Source: Spirochaetota bacterium (lineage in GTDB: Bacteria; Spirochaetota; UBA4802; UBA5550). From it: a stretch of 52,240 bases of DNA. The translations under genes were made by a program, and so were the position numbers. Below, in pieces: positions 26,887 through 36,358 of this stretch. Each line of letters begins with the position of its first letter. Positions within the stretch are counted from its first letter, which is position 1. Location: positions 1-52,240 of the forward strand of contig JAFGJK010000085.1 in NCBI GenBank assembly GCA_016929135.1. The letters run 5' to 3'. Below the pieces are notes generated by a model. That model had not been told where the DNA came from and ran no database searches. It was given only the letters and a program-made list of their open reading frames with translations.

Positions 26887-27574
26887 CTTTGACAGGCTGG
26901 GGGTCCGGGAAAACGATCTGGTGCTGGATGCGGGGTGCGGCTTCGGCCGTCATTCCCTGGAGTACCTGCGGCGCGGAGCCTGTGTCTTCAGCATGGACAT
27001 GGACTGGGAGTCGCTCCTGAAGACGCGCTATGTCCTTGCCGAGCTGGGGCTGCAGACCGGCCGGGATTCCCGAGGATTCGTGGTCCACAGTGGGGATGCC
27101 CTGAACCTCCCCTTCAGGGACGAGACCTTCGACAGGATCATCTGCGCCGAGGTGATGGAGCATGTCAGCGATGATTACAGGGCATGCAGCGAGCTCACAA
27201 GGGTTCTGAAAAAAAACGGGCGTATCGCCATCACGGTTCCCACCTTCTTCAGCGAGGTGATCTACGACTGCCTCACCTTCGAGTATTTTGCCACGCCGGG
27301 GGGGCATGTCAGGAAGTACCTCCCGAAGACGCTCGTGAAGATCATGCGGCAGAACGGGCTTGAGATCTACGGGATCGGCTTCAAGCATGCATTCCACACC
27401 ATATGGTGGATGATCCGATGCGTGGTGGGCCTCCATAACTGCGATCACCCAATCACCAGGGGGTACCACAGATTCCTTCACCTGGGACTCTACTCGAATC
27501 TCATGCGGCGACTCGAGCGCTTCAGCAACTATTTCTTTCCGAAGAGCATTGTGGTTTACGCCTGGAAGCGGTAG
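26873..27574 (+). CDS. Class I SAM-dependent methyltransferase
   Basis: The 233-residue enzyme starts with TTG (GAGGTGA just upstream) inside the end of the glycosyltransferase gene. Motif I is LDAGCGFGRHSLEYL (about residues 17-31), followed by an acidic motif II region (FSMDMDWESL), then GDALNLPFRDETFDRIICAEVMEHV and the post-motif LKKNGRIAITVPTFFSEV, as in UbiE/Methyltransf_11 enzymes. The C-terminal part (VYAWKR end) is not recognised. As the last gene of the glycosyltransferase operon, it may methylate the sugar product or a lipid carrier; the substrate is an inference from position. Confidence 0.9.
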   Translation: MLTVDFDRLGVRENDLVLDAGCGFGRHSLEYLRRGACVFSMDMDWESLLKTRYVLAELGLQTGRDSRGFVVHSGDALNLPFRDETFDRIICAEVMEHVSDDYRACSELTRVLKKNGRIAITVPTFFSEVIYDCLTFEYFATPGGHVRKYLPKTLVKIMRQNGLEIYGIGFKHAFHTIWWMIRCVVGLHNCDHPITRGYHRFLHLGLYSNLMRRLERFSNYFFPKSIVVYAWKR

Positions 27575-27695
27575 GCATTTTCATTTCGCCTCCACCTGTC
27601 GTCACGGATAATTATTATCGTTTTCACCGGTAAAAATTACTTGATTATGGCTGTAAAGTTCACAATCCTGTTCTAATTATTTTTGGCCATTCTCT

Positions 27696-29624
27696 ATGCG
27701 ATTTATACCGTTTCTCATACCGATGCTCCTCATTTCGTTCCTCATTCTTCCGGTGGGGACCCTGCCCGGAGGCATGCGTCTCCACTTGTACGGCGCAGCG
27801 GCCGCCGGTCGAGAATGCGTCTCTTCCACGGTGCGTGTCGGAGGGTCCGCCGATCATTCACTCTGCCATTATCAGGCAGGTGTTCTGGGGAACACGGTGG
27901 GCGGGGCGTTTCTCTTCGGCGCTCCCGATACCGAACCGCCGGTTACCAGGATCACGCCGAACATCCAGTACATCTCCCCCAATAACGACGGCGTACAGGA
28001 CTATGTCTCCTTTGATCTCGAGGTGTCGGACAGCAGCAGGATCAGGGGATGGCGGCTTCAGATACTGGACCAGGGTGAGAACCTGGTGACTGAGTATCGC
28101 ACTACCGACCGTCCGGTGATTCGCAATTTTTTTTCTCGGATCTTCAGGGGGAGCGGGGCTGTGGTGCCGGACAGGCTCATCTGGGACGGCAACGACCAGA
28201 ACCACCGGACTGTTCAGGACGGCATCTATTATTTCACCTTCAATGCCTGGGATGTGCGTGACAACATCGCCGCAATCAAGAGGGGGACGCTGTATGTCGA
28301 CACCACGTCTCCGAGGGTGGAGCTGACTTCCGGGGAATGCCTGTTCTCTCCCAACCGGAAAGGGAGAAAAGATACCTTTACGGTTCAACAGAGGGTGGAG
28401 TGTGCCGCCGATGACGAATGGGAGGCCTCGTTCATCGACGCTGAGGGGAAGGTGGTACGGAACTTCCGGTGGACCGGAATCGAGGTCCCGAAGACACTCT
28501 CCTGGGACGGAAGGGACGACGAGGGGAGAGATGCCGCAGAGGGCCTCTACGAGTACCGCATCACCAGCCGCGACAGGGCCGGAAACCTCGCCTCTGCGTC
28601 TGTGCCGGAGATTGTACTGACACGGCAATACGAATATGCAGACATAACGCTGACGCCGACTATCCACTCATACCGGCGCGGCGGGGAGATACAGTTTTCA
28701 GCGTTCCTCTCCTCTGCCACTGGCCTGGAATACTGGGGTATCGCCGTTCTCAATGACGGGAAAAGAATCGTGAAGCAGATCAACGGTGTGGACTTCAAAA
28801 AATCGGCGAGCTGGAACGTTATGGACGATGACGGCGACCGGCTTCCGGACGGCAGGTATTTCGTCAACTTTACGGCCCTCTTCCAGCACGGCAGCATGCC
28901 CCAGTCGTTCGAGAAGGGTCTGATCATCGACAGCACCCCACCGTCCCTGGGGGTATCCCATAGTCCCGGCCTCTTCTCTCCCGACGGCGACGGGGTGAAT
29001 GATGTGCTGACGATACGCCCCGGTGGGCGCGATGAATTCGGTATCTCTCAGTGGAAGCTTTCAGTCTATACGCCCTCGGGATACCCCTTCAAGACCTTTC
29101 AGGGGAGAGGGAATATCCCCGGCGAGATACTGTGGGACGGGTACGGCGATGGCGGGGAGATCGTGGAGTCCGCCGCCGACTACACCATCGATATCGAGGC
29201 TACCGATGAGGCGGGGAATTACGCCCGATCGAGGAAAGACCGCTTGCATGCGGACGTTCTCGTGATGGATACCGAGCACGGGTTCAGGATCCGGGTGAGC
29301 AGTATCGAATTTGTCCCCGGGAGCGCCGAGTTCGCAGGGTCCGCCAGGAGTGTCCTGAGCAGGGTGTACAGCGTGCTGGGGAGATACCGGGGATATCGGT
29401 GCGTCGTCGAGGGGCATACGGATGATGTCGGTACCGAGGAATCAAACCTCGATATCTCGGAGAAACGGGCGAGGGCGGTAATGCACTACCTCATCGATCG
29501 GGGGCTTTCCGAGAAGAGCCTCTCCTTCCTGGGGATGGGGGAGACATCGCCGCAGTTCCCGAATACTAGCGAGGAGAACAGGAGAAGAAACAGGAGGATC
29601 GAGTTCCTGCTCCTGAAGGAGTAG
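27696..29624 (+). CDS. Exported FlgD-like Ig repeat protein with C-terminal OmpA domain
   Basis: The 642-residue protein begins with a signal peptide (MRFIPFLIPMLLISFLILPVG). From about residue 85 there are repeated Ig-like units of FlgD/CHU_C-like type, with Asp-rich openings such as ISPNNDGVQDYVSFDL (near 90) and FSPDGDGVNDVLTIRP (near 427), and closings DxxxxYTIDIEATDEAGNYA and YEYRITSRDRAGNLAS. The last ~110 residues are an OmpA-type peptidoglycan-binding domain: FVPGSAEFAG..., VEGHTDDVGTEESNLDISEKRARAV, GMGETSPQFPN. It probably sits in the periplasm, tethered to peptidoglycan by the OmpA domain with the Ig stalk extending away. No ribosome-binding site is obvious. The next gene begins 1 bp after its stop, so they are surely co-expressed. 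Confidence 0.88.
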   Translation: MRFIPFLIPMLLISFLILPVGTLPGGMRLHLYGAAAAGRECVSSTVRVGGSADHSLCHYQAGVLGNTVGGAFLFGAPDTEPPVTRITPNIQYISPNNDGVQDYVSFDLEVSDSSRIRGWRLQILDQGENLVTEYRTTDRPVIRNFFSRIFRGSGAVVPDRLIWDGNDQNHRTVQDGIYYFTFNAWDVRDNIAAIKRGTLYVDTTSPRVELTSGECLFSPNRKGRKDTFTVQQRVECAADDEWEASFIDAEGKVVRNFRWTGIEVPKTLSWDGRDDEGRDAAEGLYEYRITSRDRAGNLASASVPEIVLTRQYEYADITLTPTIHSYRRGGEIQFSAFLSSATGLEYWGIAVLNDGKRIVKQINGVDFKKSASWNVMDDDGDRLPDGRYFVNFTALFQHGSMPQSFEKGLIIDSTPPSLGVSHSPGLFSPDGDGVNDVLTIRPGGRDEFGISQWKLSVYTPSGYPFKTFQGRGNIPGEILWDGYGDGGEIVESAADYTIDIEATDEAGNYARSRKDRLHADVLVMDTEHGFRIRVSSIEFVPGSAEFAGSARSVLSRVYSVLGRYRGYRCVVEGHTDDVGTEESNLDISEKRARAVMHYLIDRGLSEKSLSFLGMGETSPQFPNTSEENRRRNRRIEFLLLKE

Positions 29625-29625
29625 C

Positions 29626-32600
29626 ATGGTGGGACAACGGGTGATTCATACATCCTTCGCGCTGCTCATGGTCCTCTCCCCATTCGTTGCCGGCAACGCC
29701 ATCACAACTGAAGAATCCGAATACCTTTCAGAGAAACAGCGGGGGGACTACAGAGGGGCCATCGAGGCGCTCGCCCGTTGGAACAGGTTGATAACAGAAC
29801 CGGCATACCTGGAACTGAATGCCTTCCGCATACGCGAGCTCGCGGTGTATCCGGAATTATACGACACCGCGGAGGAGGCGCTGTCTTCTCTTCGGCGACA
29901 TTGCATAACGACGAGAACACCCCTCCTGAGGGACCGAATCGATTTATTCCTCAACGAGCTTCATCTGGCAAGGGGTAATACGGCGGAATCGGACCGCCTG
30001 ATGGCTCCGCTGGGCTTTCTTTCCTTTTACGTGCTGGGCCCCTTCAACAACAGATCTTCCGGGGAATTCGAGCAGGATTATCTGGATGGGAAAGCTCCCC
30101 AGAGGGAGCGTTACTATCACGGGAGATACGGGCCGGTGACCTGGTGGCATATGAATCCTGATCGGCACGGAACAATCAACATCAACGACATTGCGGAGAA
30201 GCTGCGGGGCGGACTCTATTACCTTCAGCAAGATATCGATATTCCTGCCGAGGGGCGGTATACGCTTCTGGTGGGCAAAACAGGCGCCACGGACATCACG
30301 ATAGACGGTACGGTGGTCTTTGCATCTCGGGGCCGTCACGGATTCAGGCAGGACCAGTACTGCGTTACGGTAGCGCTGCGGAAGGGGCGGCATTCGATCC
30401 TGGTGAAGACGGGGGACGCCGAGTCCCGGATCAGGTTCAGTATGCGGATCAGGGGTACCGATGGCACGACCGTCAGGGGTGCGTCGGGCACCGGAGAGCC
30501 TTCGGTGGGGCCGGTTTCGGAGGGTTCCGTATCGGAGGATCTCTTCCCGGCTCTCGGCTACTTTTGCGGAAAGGGCTCCGGCAGGGAGGGGGCATCATTT
30601 CACGCGGGATATCTCTTTGTGCAATCACACTTGAGCACCCCTTCGAACCGGGAGCATTTGGAGTTCTTGACCGCCGTGAAAGAGGGTGACCCGTTATACT
30701 CGTCGGCAAATTTCTATCTCGCGGCGCTGCAGGAGACTCCTGAACAACGGGAGCACTTTCTACTGAAATCGTATTCCTCCGACGGGGACAATTACGAGTC
30801 CCTATTCGGTCTGGTGCGGCTCTCGGTGGACCATGATCACTGCGAGGAGGCATGGAGTCATCTGCAGAAATTCCGCGCCGATACACGGGGGTTCCCATTC
30901 CGGAGGATCGGTGAGGCAGGGCTGTTCATGAAACGGCAATGGGATCATGCGATGCTCAAAGCGGCGAGATCGATCCTTTCCTCAGAATACCCGTCGGCTG
31001 GAGTCCCCTATATCGCGTCATATTACATGGGGAACCGGGAATTCGGGAAGGCTTTGAGATGGTACGAGAAGATGGTGCGGCGTCGCCGCACGGACCTGCG
31101 GGTTCTCTCGAAACTCCTGGCCTGTTACCGGCGCACCGGAGATTTTGCATCGGCAGAGAGGGAGCTGTTGAAGAGCATCGACCAGATGCCCAACAGAGTC
31201 AGCCTGAGGCTGAAACTCGCGAGGCTCAGTGCAAACGTCCGCGGACCTGAATCGGCGATTCCCTATCTCTCATCAGCCCTGTCTCTCGCCCCTGACCACG
31301 CCGGGGTGCTGAAGGAGCTGGGTTATCTGTACCACAGACTCGGCAGGGAGCCTGCGGCGCGGTACCATTGCGCCAGGTCGCTGTCGCTGAACCCGGATGA
31401 CCGGAGACTGGCGGTGTTCCTCAGCTCAATCTCACGGGAGAGGACCGTCCTCGACACGATGGGTTATGCGGAGGATTTGCGGAAACTTGTCGAGGAATCC
31501 TACCGGTACGGCGAGGAATCGGCGGTGATACTCCTGAACGAGACACTGATGGCATATCAGGAAAACGGGTCTTTTGAAAAGCGGGTGCGCCGTGTCATCA
31601 GGGTGAATGGAAGGGATTCTTTCGACGATTTCAAGAATCAGTTTATCCTGTACAACCCGAAGATAGAGTCCGTGGAGAACATACGATGCACCCTCGCGAA
31701 CGGTACCAGGACGATCCGGCTTTCCGGTACATTCACCAAGTCAGTATCCGATCCTGAGAGCAGGATGTATTATGACGTTCGATCGGTGGTGGTGCCGGTA
31801 CATGGGCTGTGTGAGGGGAGCATCATCGATTTCAGGTATACGCTGAAGAGCAGGAGTGGCGATGTTTACAGGAATTACATCTCTGAGAAGTTCACCGTCG
31901 GCAGCAGTTACCGGACACTGAAGAGCGTCATCGCCGTGGTCTATCCCGCGGGATCGACTATGCATTTCCGGCGGAGGGGGATCGGCGCAGGCTCTATTCG
32001 CCAGTCATCAATGGGGGTGCACAGGGTGTTCCGGTGTACGGTCTCCAACTCTCCCCCGCTCGGGAAGGAGCAGGGGATGCCGCACCTCTCCACCATACTG
32101 CCGGCCCTCTACGTGAACAACAAGGGCTCGTGGCAGCAGATCAGCCAATGGTACATCTCTCTCATGAGGGACAGGATCGTCATGAGCGCGGAGATGACCG
32201 GCGCGCTGAACGGCATACTGGCCGGCACGGCGACGCCGGAGGAGCGAATACGGGCGATATACGACCACGTCACCCGGGAGGTCCGCTATGTCGGACTTGA
32301 GTTCGGGCTTGGGGGGATCCAGCCGCGAGGTACGGACATCACCTACCATAGCAGGATGGGGGACTGCAAGGACATCGCCCTGGTGCTCGTGGCGATGCTC
32401 AGGGCGGCGGGCTTCGAGGCATACCTGGCCTTGGTGCGGACCAGAAATGATGGAATCGCCGATACCGCAATTCCATCACTGGAGGAATTCAATCACGCCC
32501 TCTGCTATGTGAATTTCGCGGGGGGGATATTCCTCGATGGAACGGCAAATGATTGCGGCATTAGGGAACTCCCTACTGAGGACAGGGACGTTCGTGCGCT

Positions 32601-33315
32601 GGTGATCCGTGACGGTGGAGCGGGGGCGGGTACCTGTTCCCTGGTGGCAACGACAAGTGATTTTTATCTGAAAAACCGCATCGAAATCCACAGCGATATG
32701 AAGGTGCAGGATGACGGAACCATGGTGGTAACCAGAAGGCTCCTGAAACAGGGCTCCCTTGCGCCCCTGGCCAGGCAGTCCCTCGGATTGCCCGGGGGGA
32801 TAAAGCTGATTTCACTGACGGAATACTGGAACAGGCTCTATCCCGGCTCGAGAATTAGTGACTATGAGATCATCAACAAGAAGAAGGACAGCCCGGTGGA
32901 GTACCGGTATCGCATCACCATCCCTGGGTATGCGAAACTGATTAACGGGAGGATGTTTCTCGAGCCCTTCAGCGTGAGGTCGGACTATTACGGGATCTAC
33001 TGCACGGCAAGGCAGAGGCGCTATCCGATACAGCTGGATTATCCGGTTGAGGTTGCGTCCTTCAATACAATCACCGCACCGGAAGGCTATGGATGCAGCA
33101 CCCTCCCCACCTCTAGGGAACTCTCCTGTTCCATGGCCAGGGCACGATTCAGGTACGGAAGGGACGGGAACCGGATTACCGCGACGTCGCTCCTGCAGAT
33201 CGATGACTATGAGATACCGGCTGGGGAGTACCGTCGTTTCAAGGAATTTGCCAGGGGGCTCGGCATTGCCGAGCACGAGCTCCTCTTCTACCGGCAGACC
33301 GGAAAGGCCCACTGA
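29626..33315 (+). CDS. Large periplasmic TPR / DUF3857 / transglutaminase-like protein
   Basis: This is the longest gene in the window, 1229 residues. The first 25 residues look like a signal peptide (FALLMVLSPFVAGNA). TPR-like repeats lie at about 460-605 (DFASAERELLKSIDQMPNRV, LKELGYLYHRLGREPAARYH). A DUF3857-type domain begins near residue 611 (NETLMAYQENGSFEKRVRRV, then YDVRSVVVPVHGL). The transglutaminase-like core contains a possible catalytic triad: Cys in MGDCKDIALVLVAML near 912, His in EFNHALCYV near 953 and Asp in FLDGTAND near 969. The C-terminal ~220 residues resemble the β-rich DUF3858-like tail. DUF3857-transglutaminase proteins are known in Bacteroidetes and others but their substrates are not settled. 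GGAG lies properly before the ATG at 29626. Confidence 0.9.
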   Translation: MVGQRVIHTSFALLMVLSPFVAGNAITTEESEYLSEKQRGDYRGAIEALARWNRLITEPAYLELNAFRIRELAVYPELYDTAEEALSSLRRHCITTRTPLLRDRIDLFLNELHLARGNTAESDRLMAPLGFLSFYVLGPFNNRSSGEFEQDYLDGKAPQRERYYHGRYGPVTWWHMNPDRHGTININDIAEKLRGGLYYLQQDIDIPAEGRYTLLVGKTGATDITIDGTVVFASRGRHGFRQDQYCVTVALRKGRHSILVKTGDAESRIRFSMRIRGTDGTTVRGASGTGEPSVGPVSEGSVSEDLFPALGYFCGKGSGREGASFHAGYLFVQSHLSTPSNREHLEFLTAVKEGDPLYSSANFYLAALQETPEQREHFLLKSYSSDGDNYESLFGLVRLSVDHDHCEEAWSHLQKFRADTRGFPFRRIGEAGLFMKRQWDHAMLKAARSILSSEYPSAGVPYIASYYMGNREFGKALRWYEKMVRRRRTDLRVLSKLLACYRRTGDFASAERELLKSIDQMPNRVSLRLKLARLSANVRGPESAIPYLSSALSLAPDHAGVLKELGYLYHRLGREPAARYHCARSLSLNPDDRRLAVFLSSISRERTVLDTMGYAEDLRKLVEESYRYGEESAVILLNETLMAYQENGSFEKRVRRVIRVNGRDSFDDFKNQFILYNPKIESVENIRCTLANGTRTIRLSGTFTKSVSDPESRMYYDVRSVVVPVHGLCEGSIIDFRYTLKSRSGDVYRNYISEKFTVGSSYRTLKSVIAVVYPAGSTMHFRRRGIGAGSIRQSSMGVHRVFRCTVSNSPPLGKEQGMPHLSTILPALYVNNKGSWQQISQWYISLMRDRIVMSAEMTGALNGILAGTATPEERIRAIYDHVTREVRYVGLEFGLGGIQPRGTDITYHSRMGDCKDIALVLVAMLRAAGFEAYLALVRTRNDGIADTAIPSLEEFNHALCYVNFAGGIFLDGTANDCGIRELPTEDRDVRALVIRDGGAGAGTCSLVATTSDFYLKNRIEIHSDMKVQDDGTMVVTRRLLKQGSLAPLARQSLGLPGGIKLISLTEYWNRLYPGSRISDYEIINKKKDSPVEYRYRITIPGYAKLINGRMFLEPFSVRSDYYGIYCTARQRRYPIQLDYPVEVASFNTITAPEGYGCSTLPTSRELSCSMARARFRYGRDGNRITATSLLQIDDYEIPAGEYRRFKEFARGLGIAEHELLFYRQTGKAH

Positions 33316-33333
33316 TGATACCGCGATATCGGG

Positions 33334-34353
33334 CTATCTGGTGAGTCTCAGGAATTCACCTGTGTATTCTCCTGCGATTTCTCCGTGGTGGATTATCAGG
33401 ATGTTCTCGTCGTTGTTCCTGCTGGCGTTTTTCGAGAAATTGTACGAGCCCATGATGACTATCGACCCGTCGATGATTATGACCTTGTGATGCATCAACC
33501 CGATGTTCCGATCAAGAATTACATCGATCCCCGCCGCTTTCATCTTCATGTATTCTGAATACCGTGTCCCCGAGCCGGTTCGTTCAAATACGCCAGAAAC
33601 ACGGATGCCGCTCCGTTGGCGCTCGATCATGGCATCGCCGATCCTGTCGCTGGTGAATGAGAACGCCATGAAGTGGATGGACCTGCGGGCCGTGCCGAGC
33701 ATGCGGACTATCGCCTCCTCAACGTCGTCGTCGGGGGAAAAGTAGACGTCAATGGGGGAATCATGAACGAGGATACGGTGCTGGTTGATGAACAAGGAGA
33801 GGAGCGTACTGATACCGCGGTTTCCGAAGGTTTCGTCAACGAACATCTCGTCGAATTCCTGGAGGTAGATGCGGGCCAGCTCCGGGGAATGAATCTCGAT
33901 TGCATTGTTGTTGTTCACCCTGGCATCGTTGTCGGTGCAGTTGTAGGAACCGGTCCATACAATGGATTCGTCGATGACGGCGAATTTATTGTGCATGAGA
34001 CCCCTGCCGCGGTCGACCACGACCGGTATTCCCGCACGGATCAGATCATTGATGGCATTCCTGACAAAGCATCCACGCTCAGTGACAATGCGAATAGCGA
34101 TGCCCCGCTCCCTGGCCCGCAGGAGTGCGGCTGCAACCGACGGTGAGGAGATATCGTAAAAGGCAGCAGAGATGCTACAGCGGGCGCTGTCGATCAGCCG
34201 GATGAAGGCCTGTTCCGGATTGCGCGGTCCCGGGGCGTTGCTCGAGATTTTCGGATCGGTGAAATAGATGTGCCACCAGCTGTCGCCGGCATGAACCTCG
34301 CAGAGGAGCAGCAGCATGAGGGATGTGAGAATGATGCATCGTGTTTTGTTCAT
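33334..34353 (-). CDS. Exported phospholipase D-like (PLDc) protein with two HKD motifs
   Basis: The 339-residue protein has a signal peptide (MNKTRCIILTSLMLLLLCEVHAG). It contains two complete HxKxxxxD motifs: HNKFAVIDESIVWTGSYN and HHKVIIIDGSIVIMGSYNFS, each followed by the usual GS(Y/F)N element. Both catalytic halves are thus intact. PLD-family enzymes cleave phosphodiester bonds of phospholipids or nucleic acids, or act in cardiolipin-like synthesis; single-domain exported forms similar to this (PLDc_2) include nucleases such as Nuc-like proteins. Export suggests action in the periplasm or outside the cell. It is convergent with the preceding large gene (18 bp between stops) and is the last gene of the long minus-strand series. 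Confidence 0.88.
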   Translation of the reverse strand: MNKTRCIILTSLMLLLLCEVHAGDSWWHIYFTDPKISSNAPGPRNPEQAFIRLIDSARCSISAAFYDISSPSVAAALLRARERGIAIRIVTERGCFVRNAINDLIRAGIPVVVDRGRGLMHNKFAVIDESIVWTGSYNCTDNDARVNNNNAIEIHSPELARIYLQEFDEMFVDETFGNRGISTLLSLFINQHRILVHDSPIDVYFSPDDDVEEAIVRMLGTARRSIHFMAFSFTSDRIGDAMIERQRSGIRVSGVFERTGSGTRYSEYMKMKAAGIDVILDRNIGLMHHKVIIIDGSIVIMGSYNFSKNASRNNDENILIIHHGEIAGEYTGEFLRLTR

Positions 34354-34501
34354 AAATCCGCCATACCATGCCCCGTTCGCCTTATAGAGACGGGATGGTC
34401 TCGCCAGGGCATGCTATTGAATCAACGATCGGCGCTGGAAGGATGTAAAGGTGGATGGAAAAATTTTTCGGTTCCCGGCAGTTTTACTGCCGCGGCGGTG
34501 G

Positions 34502-35455
34502 CTATACCTTCGACTTTATCAGATCTTCTCTCCGCTCCATCAGCAGGTTCTCGTAGTCCGTATAGAGGAGCTGGTCCTCCTTCCCCGGGTAGAGAGATTT
34601 CACCTTCGATACCAGGGTGCGGAAAGGTGCGAGGGTCTTCACGTCTTTCCTGGAGTTGATCATCTCTCGGATGTCTCCGTCGCTTTTCTGCAGAAGGAAG
34701 AGATAGAACTTGAAGGAATCCCTCATCTCCTCCAGCATGCGCTGGTTCGGGGCGATGGAGGCGTTGTTCGGGGCGTCCTCCAGCACGGTCTCGATAAAGT
34801 TGACGATGAATTCAATGTCGATGGCGGGGATCTCGAAATCAAGCAGGAGCTGGTTCAGCTTTGCGAGATCCATGTTGCGGAGGTGCACCTGGGCCAGAAA
34901 TACCGGGTTGCTCGACATCATGTTGATGTTCGACATCTTTTCCTCGGGCGGCGTGATCATACGCTCGTTGAGGAAATAATTGTTCACCAGTTCGATGTAG
35001 ATGATGTCCCTGACCTTGTATCGCCCCTTGATGAGCACGATGTCGTTGGTGGTGATGTTGTCGTCGACGACCACGTAATCGGGCTCCAAGGTCACATCAA
35101 CCTCGCGGATCATCTCAATTATGCTTCCTGATGATATGATCCGCACCGGGATCATGTCCAGGACCTCATCGGTGCTAATGAAGAAGTATTTCTTTCTATT
35201 ATCCCTGACGTCCCGGTAGGGCACCACAATCACGCCGTCCCTGATCTTCAGCATTGAATAATCACGATCATATTCACGGATCTTCTGGATGGTACTCCCT
35301 ACAAAGACGATGAGGGGGACCTTGTGCACAAGGCTCCTCCCCTCCTGGTCCGCATAGATCGGCTTTCCGCGTCTGTTGAAGGCGAGAAACTGCCATTTGA
35401 GGAACAGGATCTTGATCATGTATCCCTGGGGGGTCTTTTCTTCGATAAAATCCAT
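34502..35455 (-). CDS. Conserved-looking hypothetical protein, no recognised domain
   Basis: I do not recognise this 317-residue protein. It has no signal peptide or membrane helix, so it is likely cytoplasmic. The N-terminal ~170 residues look β-rich with alternating hydrophobic strands (VPLIVFVGST, DGVIVVPYRDVRD, DYVVVDDNITTNDIVLIKG), whereas the C-terminal ~130 residues look helical (FIVNFIETVLEDA, EEMRDSFKFYLFLLQ). Good coding statistics, a sensible length and its position 22 bp after the next unknown gene, same strand, make it a real gene. A hairpin (CGGCAG/CTGCCG at 34476-34492) lies just past its stop but has no clear T run. The pair may act together. Confidence 0.7.
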   Translation of the reverse strand: MDFIEEKTPQGYMIKILFLKWQFLAFNRRGKPIYADQEGRSLVHKVPLIVFVGSTIQKIREYDRDYSMLKIRDGVIVVPYRDVRDNRKKYFFISTDEVLDMIPVRIISSGSIIEMIREVDVTLEPDYVVVDDNITTNDIVLIKGRYKVRDIIYIELVNNYFLNERMITPPEEKMSNINMMSSNPVFLAQVHLRNMDLAKLNQLLLDFEIPAIDIEFIVNFIETVLEDAPNNASIAPNQRMLEEMRDSFKFYLFLLQKSDGDIREMINSRKDVKTLAPFRTLVSKVKSLYPGKEDQLLYTDYENLLMERREDLIKSKV

Positions 35456-35477
35456 TGAACTGTCCTGTGCCCGGAAC

Positions 35478-36233
35478 CTAGCTGGTTCCTGTCTTGATCC
35501 CGCGTTTACGGTACCGCGAGAGCTCGATGCGGTAGAGCTGGGCGAGCTCAGCGATTTCGCTAAATTGACGGATGACGAAAAAGGTTTTGAGGAGGTCCTT
35601 TATCTTCACGTCGTCGCTGAGATCGCTTATCTGCCGCTGGCTGCCGTTGAATATCTCGTCGGACTTGGCAAAGGAAGCCCGTATGATCGAGTCCGCAGGC
35701 CGCTCGAGCTTTGCAAGGGGTCTGCCGGTTTTCTGCGATATGTTTTTCAGGATGAGGGCGATGAGCGTGATGATCTTTCTGTTTTTGTCGGACTCCCTAT
35801 CACGGGCCATCTTTTTAAATGCCTCGATGATACAGAGGTTCTTCTCTTTTATCCTGTCCATGAGCTCGAATTTCACGTCCTCAGGGAGCTTGCCGAATGA
35901 TGGTGCGTGATGCGGATAGAAGGCCTTCAGGAACTGGGGGGCCAGCATTATCCTGCCCGCAAGGGAATCGTTGACGGTGGTCCCGGTGATCTCAGGCTCC
36001 AGGTCGTCAAGTTGCACCTCGAAGAGCGATTTTTTCCCCTTCAGCGGTTCCGGCGGCTTGAGATCATTGAGCAGCATCTCCAGTCCCTTGCTCTGGCTGA
36101 TTTCGGTCTTGAAAAAGTAATCCGTCAGGAGGTAGCGGAACATCTCCTCTGCATTGCCGGTGAATTCGGGTTTTTCCTCCAGGAGGATGCACAGGTCGAT
36201 AAGATTGTTGTATGTTTCCTTAACTTTTGCCAT
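35478..36233 (-). CDS. Hypothetical helical protein, paired with the next gene
   Basis: This 251-residue protein has no recognised domain. It is largely helical and charged with no signal peptide or membrane helix; its middle carries KFELMDRIKEKNLCIIEAFKKM and the C-terminal end IKDLLKTFFVIRQFSEIAELAQLYRIELSRYRKRG. I place the start at 36233 because AGGGGATC precedes the ATG of MAKVKET; an open frame continues 30 nt upstream. It lies 125 bp after tsaD and 22 bp before the second unknown gene on the same strand. Confidence 0.65.
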   Translation of the reverse strand: MAKVKETYNNLIDLCILLEEKPEFTGNAEEMFRYLLTDYFFKTEISQSKGLEMLLNDLKPPEPLKGKKSLFEVQLDDLEPEITGTTVNDSLAGRIMLAPQFLKAFYPHHAPSFGKLPEDVKFELMDRIKEKNLCIIEAFKKMARDRESDKNRKIITLIALILKNISQKTGRPLAKLERPADSIIRASFAKSDEIFNGSQRQISDLSDDVKIKDLLKTFFVIRQFSEIAELAQLYRIELSRYRKRGIKTGTS

Positions 36234-36358
36234 GATCCCCTGTCTCTCCGGCCCTTTCTGCATAAAGCATCACCTGCGAAACAGTCCACACCATCGGCCG
36301 GTTTTCGGTGAAGATTCTATCACCGATTGAAAATAATTCAATCACTATTCAGAGCCAT

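Noticed and set aside
34476..34492. Hairpin after the 34502-35455 gene as an intrinsic terminator
   Set aside because: The 6-bp stem (CGGCAG/CTGCCG) is not followed directly by a T run on the minus strand, so termination is not convincing.
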